From Thermoprotei archaeon (GTDB lineage Archaea > Thermoproteota > Thermoprotei > Gearchaeales > WAQG01), in the NCBI GenBank assembly GCA_038881895.1, contig JAVZOV010000003.1, positions 318,916 through 382,915 of the forward strand: a stretch of DNA of 64,000 nt, written 5' to 3'. A program made the translations under genes and the position numbers. Shown here in pieces: positions 52,692 to 60,379 of this stretch (position 1 is its first letter; each line of letters opens with the position of its first letter). Under the pieces are notes generated by a model. The model was not told the DNA's origin and searched no databases. It saw nothing but the letters and a program-made list of their open reading frames with translations.

Positions 52692-53875
52692 CCTTGAGCC
52701 TCATCCCTCTTGTCCTCCTCAGGGTTCATCGGAGGACTCATCGAGGTTAGCTCCTTTCGGGGTGAACCCATGAATCCCCACATCCTAAGGAATGTTTTCC
52801 AAATGTTTATTGATGCATTCTTCTGCCTATCGATTACAAGTCCGCATTTTGGGCACTCGAAGACTGCTCCTCTTAGGTCTTTATTATAGTACCCGCATTT
52901 GGAGCAGGTCTTTGAGGTGCCCTTCGCCTTCACATACATGGTAGCATAACCATTCCACGCAGATTTGTATTCTACGTACTTTTGTAGTTTGATGTAATTG
53001 TGCTTGCTGTTCTGCCTGTTCATGCTCCTACTCTTCGTCCTAGCAATCCTCTCCTTGAAGTTCGTCAGGTCCTCGAAGACGTTTGTCCTGCCTGAGAGCT
53101 GCCTGGCCAGCTTGTGCAGCGCGTCGTCAACCCTGTTCCTCTCCCTCGAGCGGTACTTCTTCAGGAGCCTCTTCCTCGTTTTCTCTGGAAGCTTTTGGAT
53201 GACTCTTCTCTTCAGCTCGTAGATCCTGTGGATGGTGTAGATCTCTTTCAGGTCTATGGAACAGTGATCCCGGCCGTCGAAGCCGTCCAGGGATAGGAGG
53301 TTCGTGTCCCAGGCAATCGGTTTCTCGACCTTCAGCCCCACCCTCTTCCTGACCGTCACCAGGAGCCTGTCCCGCTTGAGTATGAGTTCGCCGAGCTCTA
53401 AACCCCTTATCCTATCCCAGCACCACGCCTTCCTCAAATCTACGGTCACGCTTTCTTCATAGGGTTTAATCGAAATCCTGAGCACGCCGTCCCTGTGACT
53501 GTAGAGGGTTTCCTTGACCCTCACGAACTTCCTCTTCAGTTCAGGCCTACTTCTTCCTGCCCGCCCATGAAGGTATCTCTTCCTCCAGGACTCGAGCACG
53601 GAATAAGCCTGTTTTATCGCTGAGTCCACGTAATGCTTGGAGTAAACCCATCCTCTGAGGTGCTTATCTCTAAGCCCTTTCCTAAAAGCCTTGTCTTTCC
53701 TCAAAAACGGTATAAGCCTCTTCTCATTCCTATTCCATGCAATGTTCCTCCATAAATCATCCAAGATAGAGTTTAAGATGCGCATGTAGTCCTCTATAAG
53801 CTCACTTACCTCAAGGTTATATGGTATCGAGTACGCTTTAACCAACAAGCTTCTTGACACCTTCAACAACCTCAT
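52658..53875 (-). CDS. tnpB: TnpB RNA-guided nuclease-like protein (IS607 type)
   Basis: A 405-residue protein. RuvC-I is AWDTNLLSLDGFDG near residue 178, RuvC-II is TNVFEDLTNFKERI near 275 with the Glu kept, and the zinc finger CSKCG...CPKCG lies near 333-353. RuvC-III reads LVIDRQKNASINIW near 357, with Gln where most TnpB have the catalytic Asp (DRDxNA). The tail is Pro/Ser/Met-rich. It overlaps the HTH gene by 38 bases. It is the only complete representative of the three HTH-tnpB units here. Whether it cleaves DNA is uncertain. Confidence 0.82.
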   Translation of the reverse strand: MRLLKVSRSLLVKAYSIPYNLEVSELIEDYMRILNSILDDLWRNIAWNRNEKRLIPFLRKDKAFRKGLRDKHLRGWVYSKHYVDSAIKQAYSVLESWRKRYLHGRAGRSRPELKRKFVRVKETLYSHRDGVLRISIKPYEESVTVDLRKAWCWDRIRGLELGELILKRDRLLVTVRKRVGLKVEKPIAWDTNLLSLDGFDGRDHCSIDLKEIYTIHRIYELKRRVIQKLPEKTRKRLLKKYRSRERNRVDDALHKLARQLSGRTNVFEDLTNFKERIARTKSRSMNRQNSKHNYIKLQKYVEYKSAWNGYATMYVKAKGTSKTCSKCGYYNKDLRGAVFECPKCGLVIDRQKNASINIWKTFLRMWGFMGSPRKELTSMSPPMNPEEDKRDEAQGLSMDSTHIHT

Positions 53876-54080
53876 TATACTTACGGCTTCTCATGCCTAC
53901 AATAATTCTTTCCTCTCTTAAACTAAGAACACGTTTTATTTCACTTTCAGGGATCCTCCTACGTCCTCCAACAGTCCTAACACACCTTATTTTACCCTGT
54001 TTATCCCATTGCTGAATAGTCCATGTGGTGACTCCAAGAAGCTTCCTCGCCTCCTTGATTGTATAGAGCTTTTCGGACAT
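53838..54080 (-). CDS. MerR-like helix-turn-helix protein of IS607-type element (complete unit)
   Basis: 80 residues: MSEKLYTIKEARKLLGVTT, WTIQQWDKQGKIRCVRT, VGGRRRIPESEIKRVLSL, then a basic tail VGMRSRKYNEVVEGVKKLVG. The first 60 residues are the DNA-binding domain of IS607 TnpA. The recombinase domain, which should follow SEIKR..., is absent. An ATG at 54086 is an alternative start. TTTAAATATT lies about 30 bases upstream as a promoter element. Confidence 0.68.
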   Translation of the reverse strand: MSEKLYTIKEARKLLGVTTWTIQQWDKQGKIRCVRTVGGRRRIPESEIKRVLSLREERIIVGMRSRKYNEVVEGVKKLVG

Positions 54081-54101
54081 CAACATTCTCCTATATCTAC
54101 C

Positions 54102-54130
54102 AATATTTAAACACATCTATTTTGAAACTG
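54102..54130 (-). repeat. IS607-type left-end sequence (complete unit)
   Basis: Minus strand CAGTTTCAAAATAGATGTG then TTTAAATATT, marking the upstream boundary of the insertion in the permease gene. Confidence 0.6.
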
Positions 54131-54807
54131 CTGAAAAAGGCATCTCTTTTGTTTTTCAGGCTCTCCTCTGCTATGAGGCCAAGTTCAATCCCTTTCCTTG
54201 GAACCTTGAGAAGGAATGAAATGATCACAGGGGTGATGATTAGATTGATGAGTGTTGGAACGAATAAGTAAAATATGAAAGATATGAAAGGTGCCTTCAT
54301 GCCGGAGCTCACAGAGATCAGAACGTTCTGTGGATTTCCCATTGGCGTTGTAACTGAGCCTATGGTTATGGAGAATGCTAGAACAAGGAGGAGTGCCTCA
54401 AGAGAAATGCCAGTGGCTCTTGATATCATGTATATTATGGGAGGGCCCATCACAGCTATAGTATCATTGACAGCAAATGCTGCCATGAGACCGAATATGA
54501 TGGAAGCGACAATCATTATGCTATACGTCGATTTGAGCTTGGTTATGAACCAATATGATAGGAGGCTCAAAAGGCCAGAGGATTCAGCAAGTGAAACAAT
54601 ACTGAACATGCCAATGAGAAAGAATATTACATTGAGATCTATCACTGTTGGTAGCTCCTCTATGCTGACCAGTCTACCAATGATGCTGAGAAAGGCAAGA
54701 AATGACATGAAGGCCCACACGGGCATTTTTGGATTCCTAGATCTGAGCATGAGGAAGGATATCAGCATTATTAACATCAGCCAGCCCAGAAGATACTGGA
54801 ATGTCAA
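54131..54807 (-). pseudogene. ArsB/NhaD-like permease, 5' half (interrupted)
   Basis: About 225 residues from MTFQYLLGWLMLIMLISFLM, with NPKMPVWAFMSFLAFLS, FFLIGMFSIVSLAESSGLL, AVNDTIAVMGPPIIYM and SITIGSVTTPMGNPQNVL. The ND-T-x(3)-GP and GSxxTPMGNPQN motifs are the first-half transport signatures of the ArsB/NhaD clan. The last codons before the element are IAEESLKNKRDAFFSS. Joined to the 3' half, it would make a protein of about 430 residues, the normal family size. Confidence 0.82.
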
Positions 54808-54858
54808 GAGTGCTCACCAGCAATGAATCAGAAAAAGAGCTTATAAACTCTTTTTCTA

Positions 54859-55102
54859 TTAATGGTTCATGTGCGACAAAAAGCAGAGTGTCATCCGAAT
54901 ATCTCTGATTTCTTTCCACATCTTGGTTTGCTCTTCTCCTAATTTTCTAATTTCTTTCCATATTTTGTTTTGTGCTTCTGTTAGTGTGTCTAGTTTTTTT
55001 TAGTATTTCTGATAGTCCTAGATAGCCTGCTACTGTGTAGCGGAATTCCACATCCTTCTCAAGCAGACTCAAGAACTCCTTCTTTAAATTTACACTCATC
55101 AT
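54859..55102 (-). pseudogene. Small coiled-coil archaeal protein with A8-run frameshift (DUF3782-like)
   Basis: Starts MMSVNLKKEFLSLLEKDVEF, RYTVAGYLGLSEILKK. At an A8 run (about 55001-55008) the frame is lost. With one A fewer it continues LDTLTEAQNKIWKEIRKL, GEEQTKMWKEIRDIRM and stops at TAA near 54859. The repeated EEQ-x(3)-WKEIR heptads form a coiled coil. This is the N-terminal half of an archaeal protein family often carrying a PD-(D/E)XK-type C-terminus, which is missing here. It is either a sequencing slip in the A run or a real pseudogene. Confidence 0.55.
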
Positions 55103-55199
55103 GCAAGTATTACATAAAACAATATATAAATCCATTGCAGCGCTCAAAATATTACAATCATGAATGCCTCTAAATTTAATATAATAACAATATTTGTGT

Positions 55200-55330
55200 C
55201 ATGGGTTCTAAGTTACGTGGTCTTTGACGTGCATAGTTTTTCACTCTCGATTTTGAGGGCTTTTCGGGTGAACCCATGGATCCCCGCACCTCGTTAACCT
55301 GCCCCCATAGGAAGCCGTGCTTCCGGAGCG
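55200..55330 (-). pseudogene. TnpB C-terminal relic
   Basis: Minus strand reading VRGSMGSPEKPSKSRVKN resembles the tail of the complete IS607-type TnpB (WGFMGSPRKELTS). The upstream part (towards 55400) is G+C-rich and without a clean frame. It is the only thing recognised in the 293-base gap before rmlD. Confidence 0.4.
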
Positions 55331-55439
55331 GAGGGTGCGCTAGAGCTGTTCCTTAGATTTACGTATCTCGCATCCACGCTTATCCATTTGAGCCCTTCCA
55401 TCGCGGAACTGCTAACTGCGGTACAAGTTTTTCATGGTC

Positions 55440-56345
55440 TTAAGTTAGAACAAAAGTATGGTTTGTTTCTTCTTTCATTTTTTTAAGTGCGTGTTCGAGC
55501 TCTAGGGGTTTTTGGTTTAAAATTTTTAATGCCTTTTTTATATCTAATGAGGAGTCTTTTGGTCTTTTTGCTTTCCATGACATTTCGTTTATTTTTGCTT
55601 GTTTGATTAAATCGGGGTTTAAGTCGAATATTTCAGCTAACTTTTTGGCGAAGTTGTATCGACTTGTTCTGGTTGCTCCTGCTGTGTGGAGAATGCCTGT
55701 TATTTCTCTCTCAGCGATTTCTAAAAGCATTTCCGCAAGGTTAGTGTTCAATGTGGGTGAAACGTATTGATCTGTTATTATTTTTATTTCTTTTCCTTGT
55801 TTTAGATTGTTTATTATCCATGTTGCAAAATTCTGTTTATGTGTGTAGGCCCAACCATAAATGACGCTCGCTCGGGCAATACAATATTTTGTGTTGCTCT
55901 CTTTAGTAAACTCTTCACCCTTAAGTTTGGTGTAACCGTAATAGTTAATTGGGTTTGGTGCGTCTTCCTCTGAATATAGTCCTTTTTCCCCATCGAAAAC
56001 GTAGTCTGTTGATACGTAAATCATGTGTGAGTCGATGTTGGCCGATGCTTTTGCGATGTTTTTTGTTGCTTCAGCATTTATTTTCCAAGCTAGTTCTTTA
56101 TTTATTTCGCTTCCTTCAACATCTGTGTATGCGGCTGCGTGTATTATGGTGTCAGGTTTAAGTTGGAAGATCTTTTCAAATAGTTTATCTCTGTTGGTTA
56201 TGTCAAGTTGGATGGATATTCCGATATCGACCTTGTGTTCATTATAAATTGCGTAAACTTCGTGTCCTTTTTTCAGGGCGATTTGAACTATTTTGTGACC
56301 CAATAGCCCGCTGGCGCCTGTCACGAGAATTTTCATAATTACCAC
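55440..56345 (-). CDS. rmlD: dTDP-4-dehydrorhamnose reductase
   Basis: A 301-residue short-chain dehydrogenase that reduces dTDP-4-dehydro-L-rhamnose to dTDP-L-rhamnose, the last step. VTGASGLLGHKIVQIALKKG is the NAD(P) site, AAYTDVEGSEINKELAWKIN lies near residue 72, VSTDYVFDGEKG near 108 carries the catalytic Thr/Asp region, and YYGYTKLKGEE near 134 has the Tyr and Lys. The C-terminal SWKAKRPKDSSLD is typical for archaeal RmlD. It overlaps rmlB by 7 bases. Confidence 0.92.
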   Translation of the reverse strand: MVIMKILVTGASGLLGHKIVQIALKKGHEVYAIYNEHKVDIGISIQLDITNRDKLFEKIFQLKPDTIIHAAAYTDVEGSEINKELAWKINAEATKNIAKASANIDSHMIYVSTDYVFDGEKGLYSEEDAPNPINYYGYTKLKGEEFTKESNTKYCIARASVIYGWAYTHKQNFATWIINNLKQGKEIKIITDQYVSPTLNTNLAEMLLEIAEREITGILHTAGATRTSRYNFAKKLAEIFDLNPDLIKQAKINEMSWKAKRPKDSSLDIKKALKILNQKPLELEHALKKMKEETNHTFVLT

Positions 56346-57334
56346 TTAATCTTCCATGGTGTTGGATGAAGAACTTCTTGGGTTGCTATGGGTTTCCACC
56401 ACCACTCATTATTCATGTACCAGTCAATTGTGGCTTTTAGGGCTTCCTGAAAATTGTGTTCTGGTTTCCATCCGAGTTCGTTTCTGATTTTTGATGAGTC
56501 AAGGCTATATCTGATGTCATGACCAGGTCTATCTTCTACGAATGTAATTAAGTTTAATGGTTTGTTCATGAGGCTTAGAATTTGTGTTACTAATTCAATG
56601 TTTTGGAGTTCGTTTCCTGCTGAAACATTGTAAATTTCTCCGCCTTTACCTTTAGTGAGGAGGAGTGTAAGTGCTGTAGAAAAATCTTTTACATATATCC
56701 AATCTCTTACGTTTTGTCCTTTGCCATAAATTGGTATGGGAAGATTTGAGTGTGCTCTAATGATGGTTTTGGGGATTAATTTCTCAGGAAACTGATATGG
56801 ACCGAAGTTATTAGTGCTTCTAACTATAACGACGTCTAAGTCGTAGGTTCTGTGGTAGGCTAACGCAAACATGTCTGCTGCAGCTTTGCTAGCTGAGTAA
56901 GGTGAAGAGGGTTTAAGCCTATCCTCCTCTTGAAAAGATCCCTGAAGAATATCTCCATACACTTCGTCTGTTGATACGTGCACCACTCTTTTTTTAAGCT
57001 TTACGCATGCTTCAAAAATGGTTAATGCGCCTATGACATTACTCTTTATGAAGGGCCATGGGTTTGCTATGCTTCTGTCTACATGTGTCTCAGCAGCAAT
57101 GTTAACGACGATATCTACTTGATTTATGATTTTATTAACGAGACGCTTGTTAGCAATATCCCCCTTTATGAAACTATATCTTATATCCTTTTCAATATCC
57201 TTCAAGTTAGCAATATTAGAACCAGAGGAAAGACTATCCAGATTTATCACTCTAACATCCCTGAATTCATGCAGAATGTAACGTATGAAGTTGCTTCCTA
57301 TGAAGCCAAGACCACCTGTCACGAGAATTTTCAT
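56339..57334 (-). CDS. rmlB: dTDP-glucose 4,6-dehydratase
   Basis: A 331-residue extended SDR, second step of dTDP-rhamnose synthesis. VTGGLGFIGSNFIRYILHEF binds NAD, AAETHVDRSIANPWPFIKSN near residue 80 and VSTDEVYGDILQGSFQEEDR near 118 are family hallmarks with the catalytic Asp-Glu pair, SPYSASKAAADM near 143 has the Tyr and Lys, and RSTNNFGPYQFPEKLIP follows. Nothing unusual. It lies 9 bases after rmlC. Confidence 0.95.
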   Translation of the reverse strand: MKILVTGGLGFIGSNFIRYILHEFRDVRVINLDSLSSGSNIANLKDIEKDIRYSFIKGDIANKRLVNKIINQVDIVVNIAAETHVDRSIANPWPFIKSNVIGALTIFEACVKLKKRVVHVSTDEVYGDILQGSFQEEDRLKPSSPYSASKAAADMFALAYHRTYDLDVVIVRSTNNFGPYQFPEKLIPKTIIRAHSNLPIPIYGKGQNVRDWIYVKDFSTALTLLLTKGKGGEIYNVSAGNELQNIELVTQILSLMNKPLNLITFVEDRPGHDIRYSLDSSKIRNELGWKPEHNFQEALKATIDWYMNNEWWWKPIATQEVLHPTPWKIKW

Positions 57335-57343
57335 GACAAAACC

Positions 57344-57868
57344 CTACTTATAGGGTGGATAAAACCAATCCCAAGGCTTATTGCATCTCGAATCATCTTC
57401 TTTCCCGTTAATCTCCTTAGGAATTATTAAAGGGTCGTTCCAAGGTCTTCTTAACTCATCAGGATTTCCATAATCATATAATCTGTTAGTGAAGTAAATT
57501 GTTAGGGATGGTGTATTACTAACTGTTTTCGTGCCGTGCCAGTATTTTCCTGGTATGCGGATTATGCTCGGCTTTCTTTCATCAGCAATTATCTCTACTA
57601 GCTTTCTGCTTTCTTCATCATAAGCACATATTTTCATAGCTCCTTTCAAAACAAGGAAGTAATCTATCTGTCCCCTCTCATGCTTATGCCAAGCTCTTAC
57701 GATGCCAGGGTAACTGTAACTTATGTTAGCTTGGGCTATCCATTCCTCACCTAGAAGGTGTTTCCAATCGATCCTCAAAGCCTCGGCAAAGAATCCTCTT
57801 TCATCTGGGAGTACTTTAAGCTCGTAAGCCTTAACACCTTCTAAGGGGTATTCTTTGACTTCGCTCAT
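57344..57868 (-). CDS. rmlC: dTDP-4-dehydrorhamnose 3,5-epimerase-like (RmlC)
   Basis: A 174-residue cupin. DERGFFAEALRIDWKHLL, NISYSYPGIVRAWHKHERGQ, DYFLVLKGAMKICAYDEES, and IRIPGKYWHGTKTVSNTPSL carry the catalytic His and cupin core. The RAWH-x-H form differs from the RGLHYQ of classical RmlC, as in archaeal relatives. It is placed between rmlA and rmlB, and its ATG overlaps the rmlA stop by 4 bases. Epimerase function is inferred from context and similarity. Confidence 0.88.
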   Translation of the reverse strand: MSEVKEYPLEGVKAYELKVLPDERGFFAEALRIDWKHLLGEEWIAQANISYSYPGIVRAWHKHERGQIDYFLVLKGAMKICAYDEESRKLVEIIADERKPSIIRIPGKYWHGTKTVSNTPSLTIYFTNRLYDYGNPDELRRPWNDPLIIPKEINGKEDDSRCNKPWDWFYPPYK

Positions 57869-58926
57869 AATATCACCTCCGAATAATCTGCTACATTAAA
57901 CTTATGTGCATTTGCAAATCCCTTCTTGATTATTTTTGCGTTTCTCCCAATTAGGCTTTCCTCAATCCTATTAACATCCTCGATAACAGCATTATTTAAG
58001 ACTATGGAGTATTCTATGCTACTGTTTATTATCCTGACATTATCACCTATGCTTGTATAAGGACCTATGAGCGAGTTCTCGATATGGCAGTATTCACCTA
58101 TTACAGCAGGCCCTCTAACAGTACACTTTACTATTTTTGTGCCTTTTCCAATAGAAACTCTTCCATCAACCTTTGAATCTATGATCTCTCCTTCTATTTT
58201 TCTATTAATCCTTTCGTCTAAGATCAGAGAATTAGCATAAAGGACATCATCTTTCTTTCCTGTATCAAGCCACCATCCTTTGACAAATTCATAGTTAACT
58301 TTGTGACCATTATCGATCAGCATTTGAATGGCTTCAGTGATCTCATACTCTCCACGCCAACTCGGTTTAAGTTTCTTAATCATTTTAAATATTATCGGGG
58401 TGAAGAAATAAACTCCAACTATAGCATAGTTGCTTGGAGGTTCTTTTGGCTTCTCTACTAATCCAACAAGCTTCCCGCTCTTGTCAAACTTTGCCACTCC
58501 AAATCTGGTGGGATCTTCAACCTCTTTTAAAAGGATCATAGCGTCATAATCACTCTCAACGAACTTATCCAAGTATTCCTTTATACCGTTTTGAAGCATA
58601 TTATCTCCAAGGTAAACAACAAACCTATCATTACCAACAAACTCTTCACAGAGGCTGATTGCATGTGCTATACCTTTTGGAAATCCTTGGTAAATATAAG
58701 TTATGCGTGCGCCAAACTTAGATCCATCAGCATAATACTCACGTACAAGTTCAGGGAAAGTCTCGCCTAAGATTATTGCTACCTCCTTTATGCCAGAGGA
58801 GATTAAGTCTTCAAGCACATACTGACTTATGGGCTTGTTAGCGACCGGTATGAGTTGTTTAGGTCCTGTATAAGTAAGTGGTCTAAGTCTAGTTCCAGCA
58901 CCGCCATGGAGAATTATTCCTTTCAA
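57865..58926 (-). CDS. rmlA: Glucose-1-phosphate thymidylyltransferase (long form)
   Basis: A 353-residue protein making dTDP-glucose from dTTP and glucose 1-phosphate. KGIILHGGAGTRLRPLTYTG and KQLIPVANKPISQYVLEDL form the nucleotide site, and VYLGDNMLQNGIKEYL near residue 107 has the catalytic Asp. The C-terminus (after about 240) is a left-handed beta-helix with GRVSIGKGTKIVK and IGPYTSIGDNV hexapeptide turns. Start is TTG with AGGTGG eight bases before. It is the first gene of the rmlACBD operon. Confidence 0.92.
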   Translation of the reverse strand: MKGIILHGGAGTRLRPLTYTGPKQLIPVANKPISQYVLEDLISSGIKEVAIILGETFPELVREYYADGSKFGARITYIYQGFPKGIAHAISLCEEFVGNDRFVVYLGDNMLQNGIKEYLDKFVESDYDAMILLKEVEDPTRFGVAKFDKSGKLVGLVEKPKEPPSNYAIVGVYFFTPIIFKMIKKLKPSWRGEYEITEAIQMLIDNGHKVNYEFVKGWWLDTGKKDDVLYANSLILDERINRKIEGEIIDSKVDGRVSIGKGTKIVKCTVRGPAVIGEYCHIENSLIGPYTSIGDNVRIINSSIEYSIVLNNAVIEDVNRIEESLIGRNAKIIKKGFANAHKFNVADYSEVIL

Positions 58927-58960
58927 ATGAAAACCACCTAATATCTTCTTTGTAGCAAAA

Positions 58961-58970
58961 TTATATAAGT
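58961..58970 (-). promoter_or_regulatory. TATA box of the rmlACBD operon
   Basis: Minus strand ACTTATATAA lies about 35-44 bases before the rmlA TTG, leaving room for a short leader with the AGGTGG ribosome site. Confidence 0.45.
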
Positions 58971-59056
58971 ATTCTCTGCAAAATGCAACAAGTTCAGATT
59001 AAAGTTCTCATTTCCTGTTAAATTCTTTTGTAATTGAGAGTTGCGATTTTGGATCT

Positions 59057-60379
59057 TCATTTTCCAAGTCCAATGGCTGAGAATGTGAGTTTTTGGCTGA
59101 ATAATTTTGGATCATAAATTCTTCTACCGTCAATCACAATTGGTTGTTTCATGTTTTTTATGAAATCCTCTGGTTTGAGATGTTTGAACTCATTCCACTC
59201 AGTAACGATGATAGCACAATCAGCATCTTTAATGCAATCAGTTAATGAAGGAGCATAAATGATTCTGTTGCCAAATATATGCCTTGCATTATCTATTGCG
59301 GCTGGGTCATAAACTGTAACATTAGCACCCAGTTCTAAAAACTTGTTAATAATCTTAATAGAAACTGCTTCTCTCATATCATCAGTATTGGGCTTAAACG
59401 ATAATCCAAGAATGGCAATTTTCTTGCCATGAAAGTCACCAATAAGATCTTTAGATAGCTCGATGGCTTTATAAGGTTGATCATTGTTCACATCAATAAT
59501 GCTTTCTAAAAGTCTAGGTTCATAACCTAGGTTTTTAGTAAAGTTTATTAAAGCTCTTAGGTCTTTTGGGAAGCAACTTCCACCAAAACCAAGGCCAGCT
59601 TTAAGAAAAAGTGGTCCAATGCGTTTATCTAAACCAATACCTTTAGCAATAACTTCAACATCAGCACCAGGAATTTTCTGAGCGATGTTGGCAATTTCAT
59701 TAATGAAGCTTACTTTCATAGCAAGAAAGGCATTGTTGGAATACTTAATAAACTCAGCATTAACAAGATTAGTCCTGATTAAAGGAGGCATCTTCTCATC
59801 ATAAAATATTCTCCATAGACTTTCTAAAACATCACCAGACTTTTCATCGAAACAACCAATCACGATTCTATCAGGGTTAAAAGTATCCTCAACGGCACTA
59901 CCTTCCTTTAAAAACTCAGGATTAACACAGATACCAAATTCACTTCCAACGATCTTTCCAGATTCTTCTTTAATAATTCTTATAATAACGTTCTCAGTGG
60001 TGCCGGGAACAACAGTGCTCTTCACAACGATTAAATGATAACTATTCTTTTCTTTAAGCATTTTTCCTATTAATCTACTTGCAGATTCAATATAAGACAG
60101 ATCAATAGAACCATCAGATTTTGAGGGTGTTCCGACTGTTATGAATGTAATATCACTATTTAATACAGCCTCTTTTGGATCAGTAACTGGTATGAAATTC
60201 TCTTTAGCCTTTTTAAAAAGTTCTTTAAGACCAGGTTCATAAATGTAAAGCTTACTATTTTTAAGCATCTTAATCTTATTTTCATCAACGTCGTAACCGT
60301 AAACTCTAAAATTTTTAGATGCTAATGCCAGTGCCGTTGAAAGGCCAACGTAACCTAAACCGAAGAAAGAAATTTTCAT
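59057..60379 (-). CDS. ugd: UDP-glucose 6-dehydrogenase
   Basis: A 440-residue NAD-dependent enzyme that oxidises UDP-glucose twice to UDP-glucuronate. FFGLGYVGLSTALALASKNF is the NAD-binding loop, VKSTVVPGTTENVI lies near residue 122, NPEFLKEGSAVEDTFNPDRI near 155, and the catalytic cysteine lies in GLGFGGSCFPKDLRALI near residue 256. A C-terminal UDP-binding domain (ILGLSFKPNTDDMREAVS) completes it. The order galU, decarboxylase, ugd with 4-base overlaps makes a UDP-glucose to UDP-xylose operon. GDP-mannose dehydrogenase is less likely in that context. Confidence 0.9.
   Translation of the reverse strand: MKISFFGLGYVGLSTALALASKNFRVYGYDVDENKIKMLKNSKLYIYEPGLKELFKKAKENFIPVTDPKEAVLNSDITFITVGTPSKSDGSIDLSYIESASRLIGKMLKEKNSYHLIVVKSTVVPGTTENVIIRIIKEESGKIVGSEFGICVNPEFLKEGSAVEDTFNPDRIVIGCFDEKSGDVLESLWRIFYDEKMPPLIRTNLVNAEFIKYSNNAFLAMKVSFINEIANIAQKIPGADVEVIAKGIGLDKRIGPLFLKAGLGFGGSCFPKDLRALINFTKNLGYEPRLLESIIDVNNDQPYKAIELSKDLIGDFHGKKIAILGLSFKPNTDDMREAVSIKIINKFLELGANVTVYDPAAIDNARHIFGNRIIYAPSLTDCIKDADCAIIVTEWNEFKHLKPEDFIKNMKQPIVIDGRRIYDPKLFSQKLTFSAIGLGK

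Larger units (their letters stand above)
52657..54130 (-). mobile_element. Complete-looking HTH-TnpB element inserted in a permease gene
   Basis: About 1.47 kb, bounded by the left-end sequence (54102-54130) and the 12-bp hairpin (52657-52691). It holds only two overlapping genes, an HTH protein and TnpB. The permease reading frame stops at one edge and resumes at the other. No serine or tyrosine recombinase is present, so mobilisation would need help in trans. Confidence 0.75.

Noticed and set aside
54275-54826. Plus-strand open frame of 183 codons
   Set aside because: It lies antisense to the permease 5' half, whose transport motifs are clear. The plus frame is a composition shadow.
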